Positions 38,301 to 42,087 of a DNA stretch of 64,000 bases are shown here, in pieces. A model generated the notes under the pieces. It did not search any database. It was not told the DNA's origin and was given only the letters and a program-made list of their open reading frames with translations. Position numbers and translations under genes: made by a program. The number at the start of each line of letters is the position of its first letter. The first letter of the stretch is position 1. Source of the DNA: Xenopus tropicalis (taxonomy: Eukaryota > Chordata > Amphibia > Anura > Pipidae); contig NC_030684.2 in the NCBI RefSeq assembly GCF_000004195.4, positions 109,345,429 to 109,409,428 of the forward strand. The letters are read 5' to 3'.

Positions 38301-38937
38301 GAGCTGCTATCTTGCTACCTTCCCAATTGTTCTGCTGATTGGCTGCTGGGGGGAGTATCACTCCAACTTGCAGCTCAGCAGTAAAGAGTGACTGAAGTTT
38401 ATCAAAGCACAGGTCACATGGCTGTGGCACCCTGGGAAATGAAGAATATGGCTAGCCCCAAGTGAAATTTCAAAATTTAATATAAAAAAAAATCTGTGTT
38501 TTTGAAAAAAAGATTTCAATGCAGGATTCTGCTGGAGAATGCATTTTGGAAAAAAACACGTTTTCCCATGACAGTATTCCTTTAAGGATGTAAGGCAGCC
38601 AAAGGTTTCTAGCACATGTGTATGAACTGTCTATGTAAGTGATGTACTAAGCTGTCACAAAACAGTGCCACAAAAATAAAAGTGGCAATCATACTAAATA
38701 GATATAAACAGATAATTAAATAGTCACCTTAATCAAAAATGTTTAACCACATGGCAACAAAGATAAGAGCACAGTCAGACAGAACAGCAATGTATAAAGG
38801 CAAAAGATTTGGGGGGGCTCTTACTCATAGTCCCGGAAGATTTCATTTGTAACTCGGCAGTAGAAAAGCTCCTCCGTGGGTTGTAAATCCGGAGGTGGGG
38901 GTTGTCGAATGAACGGTTTTCTGTGCAGTAACGGCAT
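2194..38937 (-). CDS. baz1a: BAZ1A/ACF1 gene, complete coding region of 27 exons (chromatin remodelling subunit)
   Basis: BAZ1A (ACF1) pairs with the ISWI ATPase SMARCA5 in the ACF and CHRAC complexes and helps slide and space nucleosomes in the nucleus. Read on the minus strand, 27 exons with GT-AG borders join in frame from ATG at 38937 to TAA at 2194: 4710 nt, 1569 residues (human 1556). Domains in order: WAC (about 20-130), charged coiled region (315-405), DDT (about 420-490), WHIM-type segments (about 500-600 and 790-830), PHD finger (about 1165-1215), a glutamate-rich stretch, an RG repeat, and a C-terminal bromodomain (about 1447-1550). The protein starts MPLLHRKPF, as in human. Every junction phase matches and most exons align with human BAZ1A as I remember it. 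Oddities are the extra 96-bp exon at 8185-8280 and the RG repeat at 4154-4206. Identity is very secure; single exon edges are inferred from the sequence. Confidence 0.97.
3273..3360 (-). CDS. baz1a: BAZ1A coding exon 26 (bromodomain, ZA loop)
   Basis: Residues 1478-1506: VPDYFDIIQKPIALNLIREK then VNKCEYKCA. Holds the conserved PDY and KPI of the ZA loop. Acceptor TTCTAG, donor GTAAGT. Confidence 0.97.
3488..3621 (-). CDS. baz1a: BAZ1A coding exon 25 (bromodomain, first part)
   Basis: Residues 1433-1477: GRHHGVHELSACEQLVVELV then RHDDSWPFMRLVSKIQ, the alpha-Z helix and start of the ZA loop. Acceptor CTTCAG, donor GTATGT. Confidence 0.96.
3987..4471 (-). CDS. baz1a: BAZ1A coding exon 24 (basic linker with RG repeat)
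   Basis: Residues 1271-1432. Starts PPKRGRPPRVQLPLKMRGGK, close to human, and continues through a Ser/Thr/Pro-rich basic linker. At 4154-4206 it encodes about ten consecutive Arg-Gly pairs (a GGNAGA hexamer repeat) before LQKSADNTPSSSPFAFRPF. Human has RRKRRGRKSANNTP at the same place, so the RG tract is an expansion. Confidence 0.95.
4154..4206 (-). repeat. Coding hexanucleotide repeat (RG dipeptides) in BAZ1A
   Basis: The plus strand reads as repeated CCTCTT/CCTCTA/CCTCTG units; the minus strand encodes about ten Arg-Gly pairs. See BAZ1A exon 24. Confidence 0.85.
5172..5308. repeat. Short inverted repeat element
   Basis: Arms CCACCAGAGGTGCAGGCTAA (about 5176) and TTAGCCTGCACCTCTGGTGG (about 5282), about 25 bp each, around 80 bp of spacer. 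Between BAZ1A coding exons 23 and 24. Confidence 0.75.
5425..5639 (-). CDS. baz1a: BAZ1A coding exon 23 (end of PHD finger, acidic tract)
   Basis: Residues 1200-1271. Begins YVPEGDWFCPEC, supplying the last CxxC pair of the C4HC3 PHD zinc finger, then QRSRRLPSRQRYSMDSDE and a long run dominated by glutamate up to EEVMSEEE. The plus strand here is a CTT/CTC-rich polypyrimidine stretch, so the acidic run may vary in length between individuals. Confidence 0.96.
6308..6555 (-). CDS. baz1a: BAZ1A coding exon 22 (first part of PHD finger)
   Basis: Residues 1117-1199, with TVLDRWRESLLSSGSFSQIF, HLSTLDRSILWSRSILNARC and the first PHD ligands: CKVC, CDGC and HxxC in GHHIYC. Almost identical to human. 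Acceptor TTTGTAG, donor GTAAGC. Confidence 0.97.
7485..7705. repeat. Interspersed repeat (GGGATGCACCGAATCC type)
   Basis: Begins AGGGATGCACCGAATCCATG and ends GGATTCGGGGTTTGGCC with inverted character. Degraded relatives at 14560-14640 and 22935-23085. Confidence 0.65.
8185..8280 (-). CDS. baz1a: BAZ1A coding exon 21, lysine/aspartate-rich symmetric exon
   Basis: A 96-bp open exon, in frame and phase 1 at both ends, with a TATAG acceptor and a GTAAGT donor. It encodes 32 residues starting GDAEDTKKDTKSDKKKKDDK and ending in the same charged style. Including or skipping it leaves the frame of exons 20 and 22 intact, so it may be alternatively spliced. I do not recall an equivalent in the canonical human protein. 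The very high lysine content could add a nuclear-localisation or DNA/histone-contact patch; that is inference. Confidence 0.75.
8400..8968. repeat. Two direct copies of a 200-bp repeat with an insert
   Basis: 8406-8598 and 8777-8965 share CCAGAAAATACCC, GAGAATTGCCTCTGCTAA and AGCTCTGTGTGT...CTTCACCCTAA. Between them lies a GGGCAGTGGCACACAGGGAG segment (about 8598-8770). A related solo piece is at 14760-14830. Confidence 0.75.
8970..9240. mobile_element. MITE of the 31531-31825 family
   Basis: Starts TAAGGGGATTGTTCACCTTT, contains CAGCTATTTGGTTGCTAGGA and TAGCAACCAGGGTGTGG. The right end is lost at the junction with the truncated L1 at about 9252. Confidence 0.7.
9252..9762 (+). mobile_element. 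5'-truncated L1 3' end
   Basis: The plus strand encodes degraded ORF2 C-terminus (LGLADSLLPK, then frame-broken LELYRLTYLA and CPLKFEKIW), matching the C-terminal LARGCPAKFDKIW of the intact L1 in type. It ends with a 3' UTR, AATAAA and an A-rich tail. Dead copy in a BAZ1A intron, antisense to the gene. Confidence 0.8.
9766..9925. repeat. Partial copy of the 54.15-kb repeat
   Basis: Contains CCCAATTGGATAGTTTTGCC and GGATAAGGGATTCCATACTG, directly after the A-tail of a truncated L1. Confidence 0.6.
10022..10170 (-). CDS. baz1a: BAZ1A coding exon 20
   Basis: Residues 1035-1084: a Ser/Thr-rich stretch, then VRYLARALLQIEQGVERKYL and KAPL. In human this is followed directly by the exon that leads into the PHD finger. 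Acceptor TTTCAG, donor GTAAGT; leaves in phase 1. Confidence 0.95.
10294..10442 (-). CDS. baz1a: BAZ1A coding exon 19
   Basis: Residues 986-1035: VPDRQLWRAALEKNTYELLN then an acidic stretch and SAKER. It aligns with the human segment DRHIWRSALE. Acceptor GAGCAG, donor GTAAGG. Confidence 0.94.
10504..11019. mobile_element. T2-type MITE in BAZ1A intron
   Basis: Starts TTGAAAGGGAACGCCACCC and ends CTGGAGTTCCCCTTTAA. Lies between coding exons 18 and 19. Confidence 0.65.
11103..11266 (-). CDS. baz1a: BAZ1A coding exon 18
   Basis: Residues 931-985: a variable N-terminal part, then EKQLELRLCDLILDIEDRIY and QGTLGAIK, well conserved with human. Acceptor TTGTAG, donor GTATTT. Confidence 0.95.
11983..12210. 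mobile_element. T2-like MITE in BAZ1A intron
   Basis: Starts CTAAAGGGACAATATAG and ends TATACTGTCCCTGTAAA, inverted relatives of a TTAAAGGGACAGTATA terminus. Confidence 0.55.
12250..12480. repeat. Degraded interspersed repeat
   Basis: GGGCGAAGACAGGCAGGGCA, ATTAGTCAGGCGAC and GTGGCAATTATATGACGC resemble the gcgacta-type repeat pieces at 8600 and 51500-51640. Edges unclear. Confidence 0.4.
13404..13985 (-). CDS. baz1a: BAZ1A coding exon 17 (largest exon, WHIM3-type motif)
   Basis: Residues 737-930. Contains ACTNIFPLGRDRWYRRFW, the conserved motif also found in BAZ1B and BAZ2 proteins, then a variable Ser/Thr/Pro stretch and NRWCYYSSIEQLDKLIEAL. The acceptor at 13986 is preceded by a run of seven A (AAAAAAAG), poor for splicing; a second in-frame AG nine bases further in could be used instead. 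Confidence 0.93.
14555..14640. repeat. Partial GAATCC repeat
   Basis: AAAAGTCAAGTGATTTTTAG, GATTCGGCCCAATCCTGCCG and GAATCCCTAC. End of the same family as 7485-7705. Confidence 0.55.
15496..15614 (-). CDS. baz1a: BAZ1A coding exon 16 (acidic linker)
   Basis: Residues 697-736: NEEQDELDTSSENKDAEQRD and SASDDEDDARPTGRKGKG. Low-complexity acidic linker with a short basic end, matching the human EDEDD then GRRGK segment. Acceptor TTCCAG, donor GTAAAA. Confidence 0.92.
15844..15951 (-). CDS. baz1a: BAZ1A coding exon 15
   Basis: Residues 661-697: IRKRKEDKLKEQEMKMKDKQ and a less conserved tail. The donor was set as GG|GTAAGC because only that choice keeps frame with the next exon. Charged helical linker. 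Confidence 0.9.
16422..16587 (-). CDS. baz1a: BAZ1A coding exon 14
   Basis: Residues 606-661, with ILHALCGKLLTLVSTRDYIE and a following charged helix rich in Glu, Lys and Arg ending EREEAAA. Acceptor CCCTAG, donor GTAATC. Confidence 0.96.
17058..17282 (-). CDS. baz1a: BAZ1A coding exon 13 (WHIM region)
   Basis: Residues 531-605, including LDLDSCTLSEILRLHILASG and KYRYQKQGGFDATDDACVEL. Very close to human. Acceptor CTGCAG, donor GTGAGA. Confidence 0.97.
17404..17499 (-). CDS. baz1a: BAZ1A coding exon 12 (WHIM region begins)
   Basis: Residues 499-530, with LAEALDEDADPTKSALTAVA and LAAAWPQLHQG, nearly identical to human. The WHIM helices together with DDT are thought to contact ISWI and DNA. 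Acceptor CACAG, donor GTAGGT. Confidence 0.96.
18339..18497. repeat. Fold-back repeat with 37-bp arms
   Basis: Arms 18339-18375 and 18461-18497 are inverted copies with two mismatches (CTAATCTGGATCCCAACAAG and complement), separated by an A-rich 85-bp spacer. Confidence 0.8.
18848..18994 (-). CDS. baz1a: BAZ1A coding exon 11 (DDT domain, second half)
   Basis: Residues 450-498: MLEEALVGSDPEGPLCELLF then FFMSAIFQAVAEEEEEVEKE. Completes the DDT domain and enters an acidic linker. The donor is GTCAGA, an unusual but permitted form. Confidence 0.95.
19300..19438 (-). CDS. baz1a: BAZ1A coding exon 10 (DDT domain, first half)
   Basis: Residues 404-449, containing PVKTRLPPESFGDAIMVLEF and AFGDLFDLKDEFPDGMTF. 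The DDT domain is a helical fold typical of ISWI partners. Acceptor CTCAG, donor GTAAGT. Confidence 0.97.
19744..19839 (-). CDS. baz1a: BAZ1A coding exon 9
   Basis: Residues 372-403: EREKLREEKKKYAERLKQWS followed by RPRDDMECDDLK. End of the coiled region just before the DDT domain. Phase 0 at both ends; acceptor AAATAG, donor GTATCG. Confidence 0.95.
19981..20435. mobile_element. T2-type MITE in BAZ1A intron
   Basis: Starts TTAAAGGAGAACTAAACATG and ends CAGGTTCCTTTTAA. Between coding exons 8 and 9. Confidence 0.65.
20602..20768 (-). CDS. baz1a: BAZ1A coding exon 8 (charged coiled coil)
   Basis: Residues 316-371, with MEKARMRRERAVDARSRIQ and EELKKIVEVERLKKKEEKER. A long, highly charged helix as in human. 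Acceptor TTATTAG, donor GTAATG. Confidence 0.95.
21151..21473. mobile_element. hAT-like MITE (CAGGGGTCCCCAACC type)
   Basis: The right end GGTTGGGGACCCCTG is the complement of the classic terminus; the left end CAAGGTGTGATCCCCAACC is decayed. A 5' piece of the same family lies at 46300-46575. Confidence 0.7.
21527..21959. mobile_element. Harbinger-like MITE in BAZ1A intron
   Basis: Ends GGGGGCGTATTTATCATGCTG and its near complement CAGCATAATAAATATGCCCC; TTA on the left side. The middle contains an unrelated segment (TTTATTCAGTCCAAC to GGAACTTTCGTCAGG) that looks like another repeat inserted into it. Confidence 0.65.
22126..22216 (-). CDS. baz1a: BAZ1A coding exon 7 (start of charged coiled region)
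   Basis: Residues 286-315: GNGLANKQKQIQAAKERERI continuing into a lysine-rich helix. The acceptor at 22217 (TTAAAAG) was chosen because it keeps frame with exon 6; the alternative AG 12 nt further in lies inside the conserved coding match. Confidence 0.9.
22673..22810 (-). CDS. baz1a: BAZ1A coding exon 6
   Basis: Residues 240-285, with VTKYQVSVRNFLNYFPEEPP, corresponding to the human segment with YFFPDDPP. It is more diverged than neighbouring exons after that motif. Acceptor GTGCAG, donor CGG|GTAAGC; enters and leaves in phase 0. Confidence 0.92.
22935..23085. repeat. Relative of the 7.5-kb GAATCC repeat
   Basis: AGTCACATGATTTTAAGGAT, GAATCCTGCTGAAAAAAGG and GGCCGAATCCC in reverse order to a sequence at 14560. 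Partial copy in a BAZ1A intron. Confidence 0.55.
23256..23343 (-). CDS. baz1a: BAZ1A coding exon 5
   Basis: Residues 210-239: RKPSLFSQDRLKLFLKLHC followed by EAHEGIIKTK, aligning with human residues after the WAC domain. Acceptor TTTCTAG, donor GTAGAA. First exon after the 6.4-kb intron that holds the L1. Confidence 0.95.
24192..27947 (-). CDS. L1 ORF2p-like endonuclease/reverse transcriptase, 1251 aa
   Basis: Nicks target DNA and copies the element RNA there. Domains in order: APE-type endonuclease (1-235) with SWNVRG, the catalytic Glu in LLQETH, GDFNAV and SDHAPL; a linker; reverse transcriptase (about 430-760) with SPGPDGLPIEWYK, FRP-like SYRPISLLNSD, ALDTEKAFDTVEW, GTRQGCPLSPFLFALAIEPL and the YADD active site; a long C-terminal region ending in a CCHC knuckle (CVKCN to HVFWDC, about 1130-1150) and LARGCPAKFDKIW. 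No stop or frameshift interrupts it and the catalytic residues are present. Its length is typical for L1 ORF2. Confidence 0.95.
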   Translation of the reverse strand: MAGTNLKLVSWNVRGMNDKVKRAIILDHLKKLKADIMLLQETHLVGQRVRSLNRSWLGPVFHAEYSTYSRGVAILFRKTTAPKIEKIISDRYGRYIILKITVYTKTIILANIYSPPPGDLTILQTILGKVAELGDHPVYWLGDFNAVPDPTLDRLRPLKGDSRALGEWLNATNLTDIWRWSHPTAQQYTCYTVASSALSRIDLALASPLALQMVANISLAPRICSDHAPLQLELRLREGKGNMQWRLPPKWITHKFIQEAYKTQIKEFWEINAGTATQQVVWDTSKAYTRGAYISLIKEARRLQDADLESLRKAQGEAEEAYTNDPTDPRGEALETAQRDVNLAYVHKYTQWELKKAATWYEKGDKCGKLLAILAREPTHITSIPRLISSRGQEVLRQDQITAEFAHYYSTLYDSKINYPPETLTQYLSETPIPTLSQVEAEVLNREINLEEVTKAIDSFPNGKSPGPDGLPIEWYKTNKDIVAPKLCNLYNMITQGAHLPESMRMATITLILKQGKPPERCESYRPISLLNSDVKILAKVLANRLKTVIELLIHPDQTGFMPSKATDINIRRLFTNIWAKHDVTGERVVVALDTEKAFDTVEWSYLWALLARYGLGSQFISWVKALYESPSARIMVNSELSQAFPLKRGTRQGCPLSPFLFALAIEPLAIKIRNNAGIQGLKLQRVEEKISLYADDMLIYLANPKQPLTELLTEVIRFGGLSGLRVNWAKSLVFPIDNEAARDPTHGPQLQWVTSFTYLGIVIHKDPKKFTERNLTPPLKSLRTKLQHWASLPLSLPGRINILKMIWLPKFLYLFHNAPILPAKKWFREIDVCVREFIWAGERPRIKMPMLEAPVKKGGLALPNFLLYFYASQLVYANWWFNPDPNNQATVLEAAVVSSFEALANQIYRGIPSIHPLTPPMKTLIQVFSRTVKVTHQKANSWSKWTPLWGNNTLTQFKTFPDANLWAAAGVKRLHDVVEAGGIKRYAQLKEEFNLQNHMLFRYLQLKHAFQIQFPREPPIITESTLERYLHRPNLLKPLSWFYAILLQGSFDSVNHIRLKWAQDFPQLDNEVWKDILEQITETNIATRDRYIQVKFLNRVYLTPHRLARIYQGYPDVCVKCNVDQGNYIHVFWDCPKIQQYWTTILTFMGSSLGLPNIRTPEFCLLGHTEGLTLPSGDRICLQQLLHYAKKAILLTWKNMEPPTLGFWIKLVDDTLPRQKLTYLARGCPAKFDKIWSCWLTVPRTNNVTH
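27948..28546 (-). other. Spacer between L1 ORF1 and ORF2
   Basis: About 600 bp between the two L1 reading frames. A 119-codon open frame overlaps part of it (28293-27934) but shows no recognisable domain, so I treat it as non-coding linker. ORF2 translation probably depends on reinitiation or an unconventional mechanism, as in other L1s. Confidence 0.7.
28547..29512 (-). CDS. L1 ORF1p-like nucleic-acid chaperone, 321 aa
   Basis: L1 ORF1 proteins form trimers that coat the element RNA and help target-primed reverse transcription. Visible here: a basic/proline-rich N-terminus (1-55), a coiled coil (about 60-145: repeated Leu/Ile heptads ending in RMEDMENRQRRSN), an RRM starting NIRVVGLPE (about 145-150), and a C-terminal domain with VAERAHRVP and RPFLIKLLNYRDRDAALQAA, both L1 ORF1 hallmarks. 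The tail is rich in Arg, Ser and Pro. The start MGKHTQRMRSE was chosen as the first ATG in the open frame after the 5' leader. No frame break is seen. Confidence 0.93.
   Translation of the reverse strand: MGKHTQRMRSETAAKLEQYARTTNQDGARSAPPSPERQVQPEQDLGPQSPPAPTTQDILTAITTCQSTLTATLTAKIEEVKVELSLLKQDVQNIRDRTRAIEERVSTLEDCTTPLPNEITQLHKLIKQATERMEDMENRQRRSNIRVVGLPERSEGQNPELFAEKWLQDMLGAEIFSKQLVAERAHRVPTRAPPPGAPLRPFLIKLLNYRDRDAALQAARKKGDIQFQGVRVSLYPDYSAALQRQRGTFYGVKKRLRDLGINYNMLFPAKLRIMEGGKVHIFDQPAGAESWIDSRPAPSRHSPQRASPPRSPQPPDAQNKP
29781..29882 (-). CDS. baz1a: BAZ1A coding exon 4
   Basis: Residues 177-210, with KKKEPTNPSLCKYKVKP and KELYESVTVKGSQLS. The donor is GTTTGT, weaker than the GTAAGT-like donors of most other exons. 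The intact L1 begins only about 120 bp downstream in the intron. Confidence 0.94.
30405..30539 (-). CDS. baz1a: BAZ1A coding exon 3
   Basis: Residues 131-176, beginning LECKILEVKLPP and containing an acidic serine stretch (ISDSDEEPP). Acceptor TTTTTCAG, donor GTAAGT. It matches the end of the human WAC region and the variable linker after it. Confidence 0.95.
31147..31534. mobile_element. T2-type MITE (TTAAAGGAGAAGGAAAGG family)
   Basis: The ends TTAAAGGAGAAGGAAAGG and CCTTTCCTTCTCCTTTAA are inverted repeats on TTAA sites. Sub-terminal GGGGGTGCCAAAACGTTAGG and its counterpart form a second hairpin. Same family at 37826-38205 and 50674-51075. Confidence 0.88.
31531..31825. mobile_element. T2-type MITE abutting the previous one
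   Basis: Begins TTAAAGGGGTTGTTCA and ends GGTGAACCACCCCTTTAA. Shares its TTAA (31531-31534) with the neighbouring MITE. Same family as 8970-9240 and the interrupted copy around 480-1110. Confidence 0.85.
32469..32747 (-). CDS. baz1a: BAZ1A coding exon 2 (core of WAC domain)
   Basis: Residues 38-131, beginning DDFFERTILCNSLVWSC and including LTYQEALESEKK and EIFAYVKDRFFVDETV. This is the body of the WAC domain, which contributes to DNA binding in ACF1. Acceptor CACAG, donor GTAAAT. It follows a 6-kb intron full of MITEs. Confidence 0.96.
32889..33412. mobile_element. T2-type MITE (TTAAAGTGGACCTGTCACCC family)
   Basis: Ends TTAAAGTGGACCTGTCACCC and GGGTGACAGGTCCGCTTTAA, nearly perfect inverted repeats on TTAA. 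In the first coding intron of BAZ1A. Confidence 0.87.
33609..34539. mobile_element. Older copy of the preceding family, with a nested MITE
   Basis: Left end TTAAAGGGGAACGGTTGGCA, right end GGTACAGGTCCCCTTTAG. The body matches 32889-33412 (AACCCAAATTC-like, ATCCATACCCATTATAAA) but is split at 33706-34172. Confidence 0.75.
33706..34172. mobile_element. Nested T2-type MITE
   Basis: Ends TTAAAGGAAATCTATACACC and GGGGTACAGTTGTACTTTAA, inserted at TTAA within the element 33609-34539. Confidence 0.78.
35309..35356. repeat. Perfect 22-bp-arm hairpin, 4-base loop
   Basis: GCACACAGATTATAAACAAG... pairs exactly with ...CTTGTTTATAATCTGTGTGC around the loop TGTT (35331-35334). In the first coding intron of BAZ1A. 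Confidence 0.9.
35583..35860. repeat. Diverged copy of the 54.15-kb repeat
   Basis: Begins TACGGGATCCCTTATCTAG and carries AACTGTTATCCAAAAAGCTC; truncated and interrupted by a T-run. Confidence 0.55.
36885..37160. repeat. Diverged copy of the 54.15-kb repeat
   Basis: Contains GTTATCCAGAATGCTTTGGG, CCCAAAAGGATTGTTTGAAA and TCTATGGGAGATGGCCTTCA. In the first coding intron of BAZ1A. Confidence 0.65.
37656..38585. mobile_element. T2-type MITE with another MITE nested inside
   Basis: Outer ends TTAAAGGGATACTGTTG and GACAGTATTCCTTTAA; the middle is interrupted by a different T2 MITE at 37826-38205. In the first coding intron of BAZ1A. Confidence 0.82.
37826..38205. mobile_element. Inner T2-type MITE
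   Basis: Ends GGGGAAGGAAAGGCTAAGTC and CTTTCCTTCTCCTTTAA; family of 31147-31534. The left TTAA is mutated to TTAC. Confidence 0.82.
38825..38937 (-). CDS. baz1a: BAZ1A coding exon 1 (start codon, beginning of WAC domain)
   Basis: Encodes residues 1-38. ATG lies at 38937 in a good context (GGACATGCC) and begins MPLLHRKPF, matching human. The exon ends at a GTAAGA donor, splitting an Asp codon (GA|T). A CTGCAG acceptor at about 38966 suggests that roughly 28 nt of 5' leader precede the ATG in this exon, so the transcription start lies in a separate upstream exon. Confidence 0.95.
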
Positions 38938-38965
38938 GTCCTCTCTCCTGGCACACCGGTTCAGG
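38825..38965 (-). other. baz1a: BAZ1A exon containing the start codon, including leader
   Basis: Minus-strand CTGCAG at 38970-38966 is a plausible acceptor, giving a leader of about 28 nt in front of ATG. If the exon is not spliced at this site, the leader continues upstream into plain sequence without a CpG island. Confidence 0.5.
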
Positions 38966-40289
38966 CTGCAGTTTTAAAGAATGGAATATTCTAGCAACAA
39001 TGATTGTATATATAAAAAAAGCACTTGTGCAATGGGTTCCTTCTGTTACACTAACATTTCATAATAAAAAGAAAAAAGGCAAGCTGTTAGTTCCTAGATG
39101 GATAACCTGGAGCCCTCCAGAACTAGTGTACCCATCAGCCCAGACTGCATGTGGATGTCAACAGATATCAGCAATTGCATTTACAGAACTAGTGAACTGC
39201 GAATACAAATTATAGCGTAGCGTTCACTGTAGGGTTTTGTTGTAGGTCAGAGGCCCTACAACATATTTATTTTAGCACCACCCTTAATGTGATATATTCT
39301 TATTGACATATAGAATCCAAATAACATACATGCAGGTTAATTGCTCCGGCATGTGAATGTGACAAGAGACCTTAAGCTGGCCATACATGTGGCGATCTGA
39401 CGATGTTTCGTGCGAGAAACATCGTAAGATCCGCCACACACCATTCAGGGCTGAATCGGCAGGTAAGGAGGTAGAAACAATAGGATTTCTACCTCCTTCT
39501 GCCGATTCAGCGCTGAAGGGAAATTTTGGTCAGGCGCCTTCTATGGCGCCCAATCAAAATTTTCCAACTGGTCCAATCGGCGAGTCGTCCGATATCAGCA
39601 GGTTCCTGCGATATCGGTCGACTTGCCGACATACCATACACGCACCGAATATCGTACGAAACGAGGTTTCGTACGATATTATCGGTGCGTGTATGGCCAC
39701 CTTTAGACTGTAAGCTCCAGTAGGGCAGGGGCTGAAATGAATGATGTATAATCTCTGTAAAGCACAGCAGAACATGGCAGCAATATATAAATAATGGCTA
39801 ATAAATATATAATGAAAGTGTTTATCAGTCAGTGCCAGTGTTCCCTCTAAGTGCCATGTTCATGTACGCACAAAGAATTGTGTGTGAAATCAATTTTGCA
39901 TTGATAATGACCTTAAAGTTTAAAATGTGAGCAGTAACTAAATGTTTTATAAGGCATTAGAGGGAACATTGGTCGGTGCCCCTGCAGTGTTGCGCTTCTC
40001 TAGTCACAGTCCGGCATTGCGTGGGAAAGTAAGAGGAAGAGTTCACTAACTAGTTGCCCATCTCCGGCTCCATAATAAAGTACTACCCACACACTGCTCT
40101 CCATACATCCAGCGCCCGTCCCAATCACCTGCCCCAGGATTAGGCGCTTCAGGACTGACTGCTTCCCATAGTACAATGCTTCATGCTTTGTTTATCTCCA
40201 CCATAACTTCCTAGTCCCAAACCTACACAAAGTTCTCCTAAAGAAGTCAGCGCGACACGATGTAAAGGGGACACAACTGTGGGTGACAA
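38966..40289 (-). other. Region between BAZ1A start exon and its promoter-like segment
   Basis: Probably the 5' UTR intron. It contains fold-back MITE copy 1 (39372-39704). No other coding signal. Confidence 0.45.
39372..39704. mobile_element. Fold-back MITE, copy 1
   Basis: Ends TTAAGCTGGCCATACAT and GTGTATGGCCACCTTTA; the interior is built of several hairpins (for example GTAGAAACAATAGGATTTCTAC and CGTACGAAACGAGGTTTCGTACG split). Almost the same sequence recurs at 52141-52474. Confidence 0.85.
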
Positions 40290-40520
40290 GTCATACCGCC
40301 CAACAATCCCGCTTTTCCCGGAACGGTCCCGGTTTTCTTATCGCAGCCCGCAGTCCCGGATCGCTGTTTAAAAGTCCCGCAGCGCGGTTAGGGTCTAGCG
40401 CCTTGACTTCTGCCGGACAGCTCGCCCTGACGTCACAAGTCTCATCTCGCGAGAGGGTGACGTCACGCCACATGGATATAAGCGCGGTGACGCCGCACAT
40501 GTCCGCCTGTGGGGGAGTGA
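40290..40520 (-). promoter_or_regulatory. Probable BAZ1A promoter region with CRE and TCTCGCGAGA
   Basis: GC- and CpG-rich segment upstream of BAZ1A. Reading on the minus strand there is CGCTTATAT, then CGTGACGTCACC (a CRE), then TCTCGCGAGATGAG, then a second TGACGTCA. TCTCGCGAGA is a known housekeeping CpG-island promoter motif (bound by BANP in mammals). A related sequence in the same sense lies upstream of SRP54 at 53045-53230. Assignment as the BAZ1A promoter is inference from position and composition. Confidence 0.6.
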
Positions 40521-40718
40521 TGAGCCGAGTTGGGAGGGGGGTGCGGCATTGTCAGAGGAAGATGCGGGAAAACACGCGGTGGGCTGTATATTGGGCACAC
40601 CAATCCGCGGGCCTTCCTTTATCATTCTTATTTTCTCTATTGGCAGCTCCTGTTTTTGTTTCCTTTCCAGGCATGGCCACTGGCCCCCAGAGCCTCAGCT
40701 TCCAATGTTTTACCAATG

Positions 40719-41233
40719 TTAAAGGAGACATATCCTATAAAAATTAAGAATGTACCAGAGAATTATACTCCTCTAGATATAGAAGGATTGTGCTTTAAAA
40801 AAGTTGTATTTTAGACTGATTTATTGAGAAATTCCACAAAAACCCTACTAGCCCCGCCCATCTGTTCCACTTCCTGCTGGCTGAATTCTCTGGATGAGCT
40901 GTTGGCCTTCTGTACACTGCACTGTAGGATAGGAACCAATCAGCAGCTAGGCTGACCTGATAGGGAACTGAAGCCTGTCTGTGCTTGTGTGAGTGCAGGG
41001 CTGTGATTGGCTCTCCCCCTCCTACTGTGCTTCTGGCAGGGACCGTTAGGACACGCCCACTCTCCATTTCAAACTCGGACAGAGAAGTGAGAGGATCTAT
41101 AGGGAGCTCCAATAAAGGGGCCATTGTTACAGATAGGGTTAATGTTTAGCCCAAAGGGAAACCAGCACCATATATTATTCATAACTGCCTACAAAATTAG
41201 GGTTTTCCCATTTATCCAATATGTCTCCTTTAG
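40719..41233. mobile_element. T2-type MITE (TTAAAGGAGACATAT family)
   Basis: Inverted ends TTAAAGGAGACATAT and ATATGTCTCCTTTAG. The body holds CCAATCAGCAGCTAGGCTG and no ORF of note. Upstream of the BAZ1A promoter-like region. Confidence 0.8.
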
Positions 41234-41420
41234 GGCTGGACCCCCATTCCTACTTGCTGTGGGAGGATACTTGTGGCTAAAACAAAAACTTCCCTGGGCA
41301 TTGTGCGCCCCACTGCTCATATAGGTACGGGCACATGTCAAGTCTCTTAAGTTTGCGGTGTGGGGCCTGCAAGGGCTGGGCTCCCTAGGTTTTTTCCCTG
41401 TGTCACCCCTGCCCACTCTT

Positions 41421-41779
41421 TTAAGGTGGCCATACACGGGCTGATTCTAGCTGCCAAAATTGGTCTCTTAGACCGACTCGGAAGCTTATCGGCCCATGTA
41501 GGGGCACTAACAACAGGCCAGCCCGACTGACATCTGGCCTGAAATCCGACAGATAACAATCAGGCAGGTTTAAAAATGTAGTCAGATCGGGGACCACATC
41601 GGCTCATTGATGCGGTCCCTGAACCAACTGCGCCCATTGCCGTCGTTCTAATTCGAACATTTAGCCCCAGAAATGACTGAATTAGCCCGATATCGCCCAC
41701 CCGTAGGTGGGGATATTGGGAGAAGATCCGCTCACTTGGCAACCAAGCGAGGGGGTCTTAGCGTGTATGACCACCTTTA
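41421..41779. mobile_element. Diverged fold-back MITE, copy 3
   Basis: Ends TTAAGGTGGCCATACACGG and CGTGTATGACCACCTTTA; the internal sequence differs from copies 1 and 2 but shares termini and fold-back style. Confidence 0.7.
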
Positions 41780-42087
41780 CCCTGCAAATAGTTTTTTTTT
41801 GTGTTTAGTGATGTAGACTTGATAAATGCCATTTTGTCCCAAAAAGTATAATTTATTTACTTTGTCTTTATTTAGAGATTCAACTTGTTCCAGGACAAAA
41901 AAAATCCTGGTTTCTAATGTTGAAAAGCATGAGAGTAAAAGGAAGCTACCATTGGGAGATCATAGAGAGATCTCATCACAGCACACAAAAACAAAGATCT
42001 ACTATTACAGCCAAGTAAGTGGCTCTGCCCTTAATGCCACGGTTTAAGTAACCAAGGCCAGCTTGAGAACAGAATCCATCCAAGTCT

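Noticed and set aside
40283..40747. 154-codon plus-strand open frame in the CpG-rich segment
   Set aside because: GC-rich sequence opens frames by chance; it overlaps a repeat-like promoter segment and ends in a MITE.
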